A stretch of DNA of 64,000 nt from NCBI RefSeq assembly GCF_017654315.1, contig NZ_CP072203.1, positions 2,976,001 to 3,040,000 on the forward strand. Reading direction: 5' to 3'. Made by a program: the position numbers and the translations under genes. The stretch is from Gordonia polyisoprenivorans (GTDB lineage Bacteria; Actinomycetota; Actinomycetes; Mycobacteriales; Mycobacteriaceae). Each line of letters opens with the position of its first letter. Positions within the stretch are counted from its first letter, which is position 1. Positions 42,969 to 51,470 of the stretch are shown piece by piece. The notes beneath the pieces were generated by a model. It was not told the DNA's origin, ran no database searches, and saw only the letters and a program-made list of their open reading frames with translations.

Positions 42969-43741
42969 TTAGGTCAAGGTGGTGACTCCTTTCCCGGCGA
43001 GTGCTTGGGCCAGGCGTACGGAGTCGCCGTTGGTCTGGCAGAGGTGGGCGTGGTGCAGCAGCCGGTCCACGGTTGCCGTCGCCAGTGTTTTGGGCATCAG
43101 CTCGTCGAATCCGGAGGGGTGCAGGTTCGACGACACGGCCACCGATTTGCGTTCGTAGGCGGCTTCGACGATCCGGTAGAGTCCCTCGGCGGCATCGGTG
43201 CCCACGGGCAACAGGCCCACGTCATCGATGACGATGAGCTCGGCGCGAACTATCTTGGCCACTGCTTTGCCGAGGGTGTCATCGGCACGGTGGGCGCGCA
43301 CGAGCATGCCGAGGTGTTCGAGACTGAACCAGGCCACCGGCATGCCGGCTTCGATCACTTTTGCCCGAGCGCTTCGAGGAAGAACGTCTTACCGGTGCCG
43401 GAGGGCCCACACACGACGAGATTCTCTCGGCGACTGACCCATTCGAGGGTTTGCAGGGCGTGCTGGGTGGGGATCGGGATCGACGACGCCGACTCGTCCC
43501 ACACGTCAAACGTCTTGCCGGTGGGGAAGTTCGCCGCCTTACGCCGAGAGGCCAGCATGGAGCGGGCGCGGCCGGCGGATTCCTCGGTCAACAGGGCTTT
43601 GATGACCTCGGCGGGGTCCCAGCGTTGAGCGCGGGCGGTGGCGAGCACGTCGGCGGCGATCGCGCGGGCGTGTGGTAGCCGGAGTTGTTTCATCAATGCT
43701 TCGACCTCGGCCGGCAGCGACGAGGTGACGGGTGCGGTCAT
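42969..43741 (-). pseudogene. istB: istB, IS21 ATPase helper (frameshifted)
   Basis: The first part (from ATG 43741) encodes the helical N-domain and Walker A GPSGTGKTFFLEALGQ, then stops at 43355. The following frame continues VIEAGMPVAWFSLEHLG, Walker B ELIVIDDVGLLP, and SSNLHPSGFDELMPK. Restoring one A in the CAAAAG run at about 43360 joins the two as LGQKVIEAG. Its ATG overlaps the corrected istA stop (ATGA). Confidence 0.85.
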
Positions 43742-45260
43742 CGCTGCTGCTCCTCGTTGTCGGTGTCGTCGGCACTGTTGGCGCCCAACATGTCCAGCTC
43801 TTTGTTCCCTGGGCCAGCGAGGTATCTTCCGACGCGTGGTGGCGGGTGGGGTCCATCCCTTTGCTGGCCAGGACCGAGTCGAGGTCACCGGTGGCGAACC
43901 GGCCGTGCACCGCGGCATGCCCGAGTGCCCAGTCCACATCGGCGCGGCCGTGCAGGGCCGCCAACTCCACCGCGTGAGCCATCTTCTGATACATCCGTTC
44001 AGTACCCACCGCGGCCGCCTCTTTCAACCACAGTCCGGCGCCCTCGCCGATCGCCAGGAACGCATGCTTGCCAGCACTGCGTGTCCGAATCCGGTAGTCG
44101 CCCGGCATCTTCGGCTGATGGCCGGGGAAATGACTGTCGTCGATCGCCGGGGTGCCGCGGGTGGCCCGTCCATGGCGGGCCACCTCCACCGGCCCACCGG
44201 TATCGAGCGCACACACGACGACCTCACCGGTGCCGGGATGGTGACGCACCCACACCGTCTGCCCCAACAATGTTGCAGGAAAAGAGTATTGGCAATACTC
44301 GAAAGTGATCATCGGGGTATTCGCGGGCACCTGGCGAGTCACCCCCAACCCGGCGGTGTGCGGTATCTCGGGGATCGGATGCAACCGGAGTCGTTCCTCG
44401 GCGAGCATCTCGACCGGACGCCGGCCGGTCACCCGATGCTCACGGTCGTTGATCTCGCTCATGAACTGCGCACACGCCACCTCAACCTCGGCGAAGGTGT
44501 CGTAGGCCTCGAGCAGGTTCGTGGCGGTCGGCACGATATCGGCTTTGGCGAGTTTCACGGCGTTTTCCACACCACCTTTGGAGGCGGGGTCGGCCGGCTC
44601 GCAGGTGAGCACGCTGACCCCGTAGAACCGGCCGAAGGTGACCGCGTCACGGTTGCGGACCGGTACTCCGGCCACATGCCCGGTGGTGACGGTTTTCTCG
44701 TTGTCGGTCAACACATACGTCGGTGCGCCACCGATGATCCGGAACACGCGGTCCAGGCCGGCAAACACACTCGGCGCGGTCCGGTCGTGCAACGCGATGA
44801 CCACCCGGAACCGGCACCACGCCAGCCACGCCACCAACAGCACCACCTTGCGGCCATCGACGAGGGGCCCGTCGCCGAAGTCGTACTGCAGCCACAACCC
44901 TGGTTCGGTGATCCACGGGCGGTGGACCCGTGTATTGCCCAGTCGCCATTGGGTTTTGACTTCCGCAACCGCACGCCGGGTGGTACGTTCGGTGCCGGTG
45001 AAACCCAGCGCGACGAGTTTCTCGTGAGCCTTGTCGGCGCGGATCTTGCCTTTCGATGTGATCACCCATCGCTCGATCTGCGGCAGGTAGTCATCGATCA
45101 GCCGGGCCCGGCGCACCGCCGGCGCCAGACCCGCGGCACGGTCAGCGACCGCCCGTTTCACTGTGTGATGGCTGCACCCGCACAAGGACGCCGCAGCCCG
45201 ATACGACCCCGTCAGGTCGTAGGCATTGAGTATCTCCATGAGTTCTCCGTCAGACTTCAA
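43738..45260 (-). pseudogene. istA: istA, IS21 transposase (frameshifted near the C-terminus)
   Basis: About 500 residues: an N-terminal HTH (SYRAAASLCGCSHHTVKRAV), then a DDE core (WLQYDFGDG with the first Asp, YVLTDNEKTV with the second, and SKGGVENAVK with the Glu), and a C-terminal domain. Near 43810 a G is missing from a GGG run (CAGGGAAC), so the native end (NKELDMLGANSADD...EEQQR, stop at 43738) is out of frame. It starts at TTG 45260; ATG 45239 is an alternative. Confidence 0.85.
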
Positions 45261-45808
45261 GGTGGGTCTCTCCCGTGAGCTCGTTCGATTCGACTAGGCA
45301 TCGACATCGAAACCACGGGAGAGACCCCCACAGCGCAGACGCGCCGGATGGATACGACAGAAGTGGGCAACATCGTGTCCGCCAACGGGCACTTTCCTGA
45401 CCGCGGGTGGGCAGTCCTTATTGGCCGTCAGCGGGCACTTTCGTGACCGCCCATGGGCAGTTTTTCATGTCCGCCGACATCTGTCAGAGCAGTCGCCAAC
45501 TCCGCAAGCTCACACCCCACGAAGTCGAGTCGCTGGTCAGCGAGTACCAGGACGGAGCGACCGCTCGTGATCTTGCCACCAAGTACGGCATCCACCGCAT
45601 GACCGTGACCCGGCATATCCAGCGCAGCGGACACCAGACCAGACCAGTGAGATCATTCGAGGAAGATCAACTCGAACAACTCATCGCCGACTACCATTCA
45701 GGTAACTCGGCCAACGCGCTGGGGCGCAAGTACGGTGTCGCGGGCAGCACGGTCGCACGTAGTCTACGCAATGCCGGAGTCGATCTACGACGACGATAGA
45801 TTATGAAC

Positions 45809-45872
45809 TCAGTAGCCGAGTTCGCTGTAGGTTTTCACATTGCCTCGATTGGGCAGATGGAGAGGTGCCACA
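45809..45872 (-). pseudogene. 3'-end fragment of the 118-residue gene (second copy)
   Basis: Encodes APLHLPNRGNVKTYSELGY and a stop, nearly identical to the split gene's end at 40350-40395 and 38849-38877. It lies 9 bp after the second HTH copy; the same junction exists at 38840/38849. So the HTH-gene tail followed by this tail is a repeated unit, and the ISL3 element entered one copy. Confidence 0.7.
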
Positions 45873-45936
45873 TTCCGTTGACACCGCTGCCGGACGGGCG
45901 TGGCGGTGTCTGCGCTGCGGCGACTTCGCCGTCGGG

Positions 45937-46109
45937 TCACCGCGGCATCCACGCCATGGCCTTGGAATCGTCGATGTTCCAACCGGTCTGCTCGGCGATC
46001 GGGTGCAACAGCGGCAGCTCAGCGTCGAATTTCTGCTGCAGTGTCTGCTGCCTGTGGCGCAATTCGATGACGAACACTCCGGCGAGCACCAGGAACAGGC
46101 CACGGAGTG
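45937..46109 (-). pseudogene. C-terminal fragment of a small membrane protein
   Basis: The minus-strand frame reads TLRGLFLVLAGVFVIELRH (a TM helix), then RQQTLQQKFDAELPLLHPI and ends SKAMAWMPR. Its 5' end is cut at the IS630/IS1634 duplication boundary near 46111. Host protein unknown. Confidence 0.45.
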
Positions 46110-46111
46110 TT

Positions 46112-46163
46112 CACCTCCGTCACAGACCTCAACACCAAAATCCGCGCGTCCATCGACGGATGG
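46112..46163. repeat. 52-bp target duplication, left copy (IS1634-type element)
   Basis: Identical over 52 bp to 47784-47835. It is part of an IS630 transposase sequence and directly abuts the left inverted repeat. Confidence 0.85.
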
Positions 46164-47783
46164 ACCTGACTTGGCGCATTTTAGTGTCCACTGCTGATGG
46201 CGGTGATGGCGTCTGCGAGGTCGGCGGGTAGGGGGTCGGCGGCGGTGAGGGTATGGCCGGCGGCTTGGATGGTGATGGTGCGGTAGCGGCGGGCGGTGGT
46301 GACGAACTTCTTGATCGACCAGCCGGTGCGGGTTTCGATGATTCGGGTGATGGCCAGTGCGGCGAACACGATCGTCAGGTGTGCGCGGATCGAGTCTTCG
46401 AGGTGGTGGAAGATCGGGCGGGCGGCCAGATCACTTTTGGACATGCGGAAGCTTTTCTCGATCCGCCACAACTGATGGTAGGAGCCGATCACGAAATCTG
46501 GTGTCGGGGAACTGATATTGGTGGCATAGGCTTTCCACCCGGCCAGGGTTCGGGCCCTGGTTTCCAGGGCGCGGTTGACGTGTTTGTCACCGCCTTGCAG
46601 GGTGACGAACCGGTTCCGTTTGACCGGGATCTGCCCGGCCACGGCTTTCTCGGCCTTGGCGATCTGCTCGTTGATCCCGCGCAGGCTCCGGCGTGCGCGA
46701 TCGGCGCTGTAGCGGTAGTAGATCACCCGATGACGCCGGTAACTGGTTTTCGAGGTCGCCGGCTGCGGCTGGGTCAACGTCAACCCGTCTGGCGGGATCG
46801 TATCGGGATTGTCTTTGTGCCACTTCATGATCTGGTACGGAATGGTAGGAATCTTCTCACCCAGGATGAACGACAGGTCGGCGTTCTCGATGGCCGCCAT
46901 GTTGGCCGCCGAGATCATCCCGGCATCGGCGACCACGGTCACATCCACCAGCGAGTGGGCGGTCATGAACGCGGTCAGTGGCGGCATCATCGTCAGCGTC
47001 TCGGCTCGGTTGCCCTCGAACGCTTCCATCATCAACGGGAAACCGGCGGCATCGGTGAGCAACCCGACCGTGATCTGTGGTTCCAGCCGACGTTCTTTCG
47101 AGAACCCGGGTTCGCGGAACCCGTCGGCGATGTCGGTCTCGAAGTACAACGTCGTCACATCGTACAAGCACAGCGTCGCTGGCCCTATATTCGCGTGAGC
47201 AGCACAGGTTTTCGCTAACGCATGTCGCCACGACGGTTCGGCATAGGTGCGCAGGTGACGTTTGACAGTCGCATACGAGGGAGCAGCGACTCCGGCCTCG
47301 GACAGGACCCGCAACGAGTCGAGTTTACTGGTCGGCTCGATGATCCGAGCGGTCACGAGATCCCGAAACACACGGTCGGCGTTCGGGATCTTTCCGAAGC
47401 CGAGTTCGTCGTAAACCGCGGTCACCGCATCCAGCAGCACCGCCATCCGTGAGCTGGTGATCGGTAAGGGCCCCGCACCATCAGCAGCGAGTACACCGAG
47501 GTCGAGCTGCTGCTGGCCCGCGGCCAGACGCTGCGCCGCGACCGCCTTCAACGCTGCGACCTCGGCATCAGTGTGTCCCGACCCGATGTGCTCGATCTGA
47601 CGCGACCCACCACGATGCGAGTACACGATCTGCACAGCAGTCGCCCCCGACTTGGTCGTCACCGTCCGCACAAACGCCACCCCAGCAGCCTAAAACCCCA
47701 CCGTTAGTGTCCACTCCACAACCCAACACCGCAGGTCACAGACCCGCGAACACCGGAATCGCGAAAAATGAGCCAAGTCAGGT
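46164..47783 (-). mobile_element. IS1634-family (IS1549-like) insertion sequence
   Basis: A 1620-bp element with inverted repeats ACCTGACTTGGCGCATTTT (left) and ACCTGACTTGGCTCATTTT (right, complement), an intact transposase, and a 52-bp direct repeat on both sides. Long, variable target duplications are reported for IS1549 and its relatives, which supports this reading. The target was an IS630 transposase remnant. Confidence 0.88.
46181..47680 (-). CDS. IS1634-family transposase
   Basis: A 499-residue transposase of the IS4-superfamily DDE type. LCLYDVTTLYFET carries the first Asp, VTVVADAGMISAANM the second, and YHQLWRIEKSFRMSKSDL is the Y-(2)-R-(3)-E-(6)-K-like C1 motif with the catalytic Glu. 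The N-terminal HTH is short. The frame is intact. A second, diverged fragment of the same transposase family lies at 48488-48566. Confidence 0.92.
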   Translation of the reverse strand: MAFVRTVTTKSGATAVQIVYSHRGGSRQIEHIGSGHTDAEVAALKAVAAQRLAAGQQQLDLGVLAADGAGPLPITSSRMAVLLDAVTAVYDELGFGKIPNADRVFRDLVTARIIEPTSKLDSLRVLSEAGVAAPSYATVKRHLRTYAEPSWRHALAKTCAAHANIGPATLCLYDVTTLYFETDIADGFREPGFSKERRLEPQITVGLLTDAAGFPLMMEAFEGNRAETLTMMPPLTAFMTAHSLVDVTVVADAGMISAANMAAIENADLSFILGEKIPTIPYQIMKWHKDNPDTIPPDGLTLTQPQPATSKTSYRRHRVIYYRYSADRARRSLRGINEQIAKAEKAVAGQIPVKRNRFVTLQGGDKHVNRALETRARTLAGWKAYATNISSPTPDFVIGSYHQLWRIEKSFRMSKSDLAARPIFHHLEDSIRAHLTIVFAALAITRIIETRTGWSIKKFVTTARRYRTITIQAAGHTLTAADPLPADLADAITAISSGH

Positions 47784-47928
47784 CACCTCCGTCACAGACC
47801 TCAACACCAAAATCCGCGCGTCCATCGACGGATGGAACCCCAGAGCCCGCCCATTCGTCTGGACCGAAACCGCCGAACAGATCCTGGAAAAAGCCAACCG
47901 TCCAACAACTTCAAACTCGCGCCATTAG
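47784..47928 (+). pseudogene. IS630-family transposase C-terminal fragment
   Basis: Encodes SVTDLNTKIRASIDGW, RPFVWTETAEQILEKANR and a short tail, the usual end of IS630 transposases. The 5' portion is absent; the first 52 bp are the target duplication of the IS1634-type element. Left of 46112 no IS630 sequence is visible, so the fragment was already truncated. Confidence 0.8.
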
Positions 47929-47970
47929 GAGGAGGTGTTTCCCGGGCCCATGCGCGAACCGCAATTGGAG

Positions 47971-48351
47971 TTACCGCAGTTTTCTACCCAAGTCTGGCTC
48001 CCACATTGCCACAATTATGTGGTCGCCGTACCGCGCATTCCACGATTCATATCCATCGTGATTTGGTTCGACAAAGAAGGAGAACCCACTATCGAGTAGA
48101 ATAGTCAGCTGATATTCCTCGGTGTCGGCCGCCGAAGTAATCGGACTCTCCATCAACGGTAATAGCAATTCAACGCGCGGAGACCCCTCTCGTGGATCAA
48201 CAACGAATCTTTCGCCCGCGTTAGTGACACAGACCATGGGGTCCTCAAGGGTGAGGAAATTGTGGTTGTTCGTTCTTAGAATAATGGTGTAGCCGCCGTC
48301 AATATCGATAACCTTGTCGCCAGCCAGCGGAAGTGGCATGGCTACGCTCAT
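47971..48351 (-). CDS. DUF6188-like small acidic protein, immunity candidate
   Basis: A 126-residue beta-rich acidic protein (GDKVIDIDGGYTIILRT, GERFVVDPREGSPRVELLLPL, LLDSGFSFFVEPNHDGYESW). The pattern is like DUF6188 proteins, which are frequent next to toxins; the family call is tentative. ATG 48351 overlaps the stop of a toxin-tail fragment (ATGA). A GTG three codons earlier is possible. The overlap supports its being the cognate immunity of the now-truncated toxin. Confidence 0.6.
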   Translation of the reverse strand: MSVAMPLPLAGDKVIDIDGGYTIILRTNNHNFLTLEDPMVCVTNAGERFVVDPREGSPRVELLLPLMESPITSAADTEEYQLTILLDSGFSFFVEPNHDGYESWNARYGDHIIVAMWEPDLGRKLR

Positions 48352-48487
48352 GGTTTCCACCCTTTCGGCAGTGGGAATGACCCGTCGGGCTTGATGGGAA
48401 TATGTGTCTGGGGGTTGCCAGAGGGTTTACCGTCGAGGTCAATCGGCTGGCCATGCCCATTAAAGATCCGCACATATTTCCAGTTTA
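48348..48487 (-). pseudogene. Polymorphic-toxin C-terminal tail, truncated
   Basis: Encodes NWKYVRIFNGHGQPIDLDG, KPSGNPQTHIPIKPDG and SFPLPKGWKP before the stop. The G[R/Q]P-[I/V]D-x-x-G-K-P-x-x-x-x-x-THIP ending is typical of actinobacterial polymorphic toxin tips. Upstream it is replaced by an IS1634-type transposase fragment, so the delivery part is gone. Confidence 0.65.
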
Positions 48488-48566
48488 CGGGACTGATATT
48501 GGTGGCATGGCTTTCCATCCGGCCAGGACTCGAGACTTGGTTTCCAGTGCGCGGTCGGCCCTTACA
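48488..48566 (-). pseudogene. IS1634-type transposase fragment
   Basis: About 80 bp resemble 46504-46580 of the transposase (shared GGACTGATATTGGTGGCAT-like and TGGTTTCCAG blocks), diverged and with indels. It forms the junction with the toxin tail. Confidence 0.75.
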
Positions 48567-48684
48567 CTACTCCCATTAGTCTGCGCTTACAGGAAATGGC
48601 GGTAGCGGCAACTGCCAGGAAGTGCGCGTTGGTAGTCGATATGGCCCGTTCACTCTCCCAAAGTTCCAGCGCGCTTGTCGCCAT
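48567..48684 (-). pseudogene. N-terminal fragment of an unknown small gene
   Basis: From ATG at 48684 the frame reads MATSALELWESERAIST and NAHFLAVAATAISCK before running into the IS fragment. The SALxLWxxER start is like proteins of the HEPN-type RNase group, but too little remains to say. Confidence 0.35.
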
Positions 48685-48712
48685 CAGGAACGCGTGTCTG
48701 GATCATCGCAAC

Positions 48713-49117
48713 TCAGTACAGGTCCTTCTCAAAGACAGCCCCATTCTTAGAACACACGTCAATGAGTTTCTTGATGTTTTGTCCGGCGAGTTCCCACACT
48801 TTCTGACCTCGCTCGCTCCACGTTCGCGGTAGGCTCTCGACTAAACCCATGCCGATTAACGCGCGGATGGTTAGGTCGTTCTTGGAATACGCATAATCGA
48901 AAGCTGAAAGCATTTCGGATACACCTGCCGGATCAGTCTCAACGTTCCTGTCGATCCAGGAGGCGGTGTCTGCAAGAATCATGTGAACTGGCGGATCGAG
49001 GCCGTCTTCTTCGAACTCTTCCTTTCGATCGAGAAATGCATCATGAATCGGCCTGAACCGGCGGGCCATTTCTTCAACAAATTCTAGCTGCTCGGCGTAA
49101 TCGTCATTGTCGGTCAT
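48713..49117 (-). CDS. Immunity candidate, coupled to the secreted toxin
   Basis: A 134-residue acidic helical protein (AEQLEFVEEMARRFRPIHDAF, SWIDRNVETDPAGVSEMLSAF). There is no signal peptide or TM segment, consistent with a cytosolic antidote. Its start overlaps the toxin stop by 4 bp (ATGA). Family assignment is not certain (DUF7674-like at best). Position and coupling are the main evidence. Confidence 0.65.
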   Translation of the reverse strand: MTDNDDYAEQLEFVEEMARRFRPIHDAFLDRKEEFEEDGLDPPVHMILADTASWIDRNVETDPAGVSEMLSAFDYAYSKNDLTIRALIGMGLVESLPRTWSERGQKVWELAGQNIKKLIDVCSKNGAVFEKDLY

Positions 49118-50943
49118 CGAGGCGCCCTTGGTATATTTGGCTTGATTCCTAGCTTCTCAGCCCTGTCGAGCAGGGAGTTTGCAACGTCACGGTCATTCTG
49201 AGAAAGCGTCTTGTCCGTGTTAAGAATCTTATTTATGGAATTAACCCTTTCCTGAAGCTTAAGTGTATGAGATTTGCCGCCAACTGTCTGTCCTGGATGC
49301 TGCTGTTCCCATTCTACTGCATCAAATGTCGTGCCGTCTCCGACCCTATTAGGGTCTTTTGCGCCCCTGTATAGCTCATCGATGTTGTTTTGCAGTTTTC
49401 TGTTGCTAACGCGGGGATGGATAGCTGGCGGCTTCTGGGCGGCGTTCTGGTTCCCGCCTTGTGCCGGGTCCGTTGTCGGAGACTGCGTTCCCGACTGCGG
49501 GGAATTTGTCCCGGGTGCAGCGTTTTCTCCAGGCTTCTCCGTGGTTGCCGGAGGCGGCGAGGGCGTCTGATTCGTCGGCGGGTTGTTGGGCGTCGCGGGC
49601 GAGTTGTTGTTATCGATGTGTAGTTGGTCCCATAGCCATTGCAGCGCGTGGCGGAAGGCTTCGGCGCCGTTGATGGCTTGGGATAGCAGCCACGTCATGA
49701 TTGCCACGGGTAGGTTCTTGAGCCACTGCATGATCGCGGCGATGAACTCGAAAAACGATTGCAGTAGTCCGGCCATGCTGTTCTGGACTGCTGCCCACCA
49801 GCCGAAAATGCCGCCGCTGAAGATGCCACCATCGCCGCGGTCAGGGACCGTCCAGTCGATCGGCTGAACCTGATCAGTGCCGTCCCCGGTGGTGCTGGTG
49901 GTGTCACCGCTTGAGCCGCCACCACCCGCACCACTAGCGCCACCGCTCGATGTCGAGCCGCCACCGCCACCGGTTTCGCTGCCGGTGTCTGCTGTGCCAC
50001 TGCCGCCTTGGCTGTCGGTCCCACCGCCGGTACTTTCTTCCGGCGCGGTGGGTGCTGGAGTGAAAGTGTTCGACGGCGGGTCAGGAGTCGGTGCCGGCGC
50101 GGGAGCGGGCGTATCCGATCCTCCGCCGACACAGTCGCCGGGTTCACATCCCGAGTCGCCGCCGGTAGCACCACCACCACCGCTGCCCGATCCGTGCTGC
50201 GAGTCGTCGTTGCCGCCGTCTTGCAGGCCGTCGCGGCCGCCAGCAGAGAATCCCGGGTCACCACCCGAATTGGACGCCGCGCCCGACGAGAATCCCGGAT
50301 CGCCACCCCAGCTACCGCTCGGAGACGCCTTCATCCCCGAATCACTCTTCAACGACGACACCGCCGACTGCCCGGACCCAGCGCCCCCGCTGGCTCCTGC
50401 GTCGGTAACAGCCGGATCTCCGACAAGCGGATACAGCGCGTTCGGCGCGGGTTCAACGTGCTGGACCAGGTCACCGTTCTCATCGACGGTGTACCAGGTC
50501 TTCTGTGGCCGCCCGGCAGCATCAAACGCCCACGGTTTTGCGATCTGACGCACCGGTTTTCCGGTGGCGTCGTAGACGGTCGCCGACCCGTCCGGATTCA
50601 CCCCGATATGCCCACCCGGTGGGACGTCTTCATGGAACACGTAGCTTTTCGGGCTGCTCGGATCGTTGATCAACACCAGCTGCGACGGATCCACCGTCGC
50701 CCGTTCCGAGCCGCCCCGCCGCAACAACGACCAACTCCGCAGCCCACCAGCGGACGCTGCGCGCCGTACCCGTGGATTCGCCGCGGCGAATGCCGCCGCA
50801 CCCGCCACGACCCACGCCGCGAGCGGAATCTCCGGCTGCTTCGAGCCGGAATCCAGAGCATGAGGCGGAGTACCTGGTTCAGGGTTCGCCGACTCTGCAT
50901 CCGGTACCGTCGTCACCGCAGGAGCAGCGGCAGAGGGCACCAC
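49114..50943 (-). CDS. Secreted polymorphic toxin, C-terminal part (probably continuous with the gene at 50913-51470)
   Basis: 609 residues in this frame. The order is a hydrophobic helix (LAAWVVAGAAAFAAANP), a beta-rich domain (LVLINDPSSPKSYVF, KTWYTVDENGDLVQHVE, ALYPLVGDPAV) seen in actinobacterial secreted toxins, and a long Gly/Ser/Pro/Thr linker (about 190-365). A hydrophobic amphipathic region follows (IFGWWAAVQNSMAGLLQSFF through AIMTWLL, about 375-430), then a second Pro/Thr linker. The tip (about residues 515-609) contains ELYRGAKDPNRVGDGTTFDAV and GGKSHTLKLQERVNSI, a toxin end seen in Rhs/CdiA-type proteins. The frame is open and high-GC3 upstream of the ATG, so the real start is probably in the preceding ORF, one base out of frame. 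Confidence 0.7.
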   Translation of the reverse strand: MVPSAAAPAVTTVPDAESANPEPGTPPHALDSGSKQPEIPLAAWVVAGAAAFAAANPRVRRAASAGGLRSWSLLRRGGSERATVDPSQLVLINDPSSPKSYVFHEDVPPGGHIGVNPDGSATVYDATGKPVRQIAKPWAFDAAGRPQKTWYTVDENGDLVQHVEPAPNALYPLVGDPAVTDAGASGGAGSGQSAVSSLKSDSGMKASPSGSWGGDPGFSSGAASNSGGDPGFSAGGRDGLQDGGNDDSQHGSGSGGGGATGGDSGCEPGDCVGGGSDTPAPAPAPTPDPPSNTFTPAPTAPEESTGGGTDSQGGSGTADTGSETGGGGGSTSSGGASGAGGGGSSGDTTSTTGDGTDQVQPIDWTVPDRGDGGIFSGGIFGWWAAVQNSMAGLLQSFFEFIAAIMQWLKNLPVAIMTWLLSQAINGAEAFRHALQWLWDQLHIDNNNSPATPNNPPTNQTPSPPPATTEKPGENAAPGTNSPQSGTQSPTTDPAQGGNQNAAQKPPAIHPRVSNRKLQNNIDELYRGAKDPNRVGDGTTFDAVEWEQQHPGQTVGGKSHTLKLQERVNSINKILNTDKTLSQNDRDVANSLLDRAEKLGIKPNIPRAPR

Positions 50944-51470
50944 CGGTATCTGCCCGGTGGTGTCGCCCGGGGTACCGGTTGCGGCGCTGACGGCCGGACG
51001 CCGCCAGTGTTCGGTGTGGTTGGTCCCGACCCGCCGTTCCCAGTGCCTGCTGGTGGTTGTGGGATGGCTTGCCCGGGCACGGTCACGATCGGTGTGCCGT
51101 TACCTTCACCCGGACCGGGCCCGATGTTGGAACCGACCTGTGGCCCACCCGATCCCGCACCATTGCCCCCGGTCGTGGGTGCCGGGGCGTTCGTGGTCGG
51201 TTGGAAGGTGTTGGTGGGCACCGAGATACACGGCCAGTTCGAGCCGTACTGAGCGCGCATCTGATCACACAACGCATCCGCGTGCGCCGGAGCCGGATCG
51301 CTACCGAGTGCGGCCACCGTGACGCCGCCACCGATCGCCAACACCGCAGCAGCCAGCAGCCCGGCGCCGAGACGCCGACGGCGCGGCAGCCGATGACGGC
51401 CCCGACGAGGCTTCGACATCACCGACTCTCCGACGGCTGCCGGGCGACGTTGATGGTCTCTGTCAGTCAT
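50913..51470 (-). CDS. Signal-peptide part of the toxin, or separate secreted Pro/Thr-rich protein
   Basis: 185 residues in frame. A basic N-terminus (RRGRHRLPRRRRLGAG) precedes a signal peptide (LLAAAVLAIGGGVTVAAL, AHA cleavage), then LCDQMRAQYGSNWPCISVP and a Pro/Thr/Gly linker. Beyond about 51000 the codon third positions lose their GC bias in this frame and gain it in the toxin frame, which points to a one-base deletion joining the two as one 785-residue secreted toxin. ATG 51470 overlaps the upstream stop (ATGA). Confidence 0.65.
   Translation of the reverse strand: MTDRDHQRRPAAVGESVMSKPRRGRHRLPRRRRLGAGLLAAAVLAIGGGVTVAALGSDPAPAHADALCDQMRAQYGSNWPCISVPTNTFQPTTNAPAPTTGGNGAGSGGPQVGSNIGPGPGEGNGTPIVTVPGQAIPQPPAGTGNGGSGPTTPNTGGVRPSAPQPVPRATPPGRYRWCPLPLLLR

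Larger units (their letters stand above)
42851..45480 (-). mobile_element. IS21-family insertion sequence (istA/istB, both frameshifted)
   Basis: A 2630-bp element. The ends are TGTCAAGGGACAG and (complement) TGTCGGCGGACAT after one base, followed inside by repeated GG[AC]ACTGCCCA[CT].GGCGGTCA-like blocks at both ends, as in IS21 multiple terminal repeats. The flanking duplication appears to be 5 bp with one mismatch (CCGTC at 42846, CTGTC at 45481). Both genes carry single-base frameshifts, so this copy is probably defective. Confidence 0.85.
42736..45799 (+). pseudogene. Double-HTH protein gene, second copy, interrupted by IS21
   Basis: The leader (VRLRGSLSNPPTGFDALSRK, GRTVEGPPVEASTR) begins at GTG 42736 and continues to 42850. 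After the insertion, 45481-45799 continues with SRQLRKLTPHEVESLVSEYQ and the two HTHs, ending GVDLRRR. Removing 42851-45480 plus one 5-bp repeat gives 143 codons in frame, against 141 for the intact copy at 37611. The gene is disrupted by the IS. Confidence 0.75.

Noticed and set aside
45801..46103. 100-codon minus-strand ORF
   Set aside because: Runs across the junction of two unrelated gene fragments in a frame different from both.
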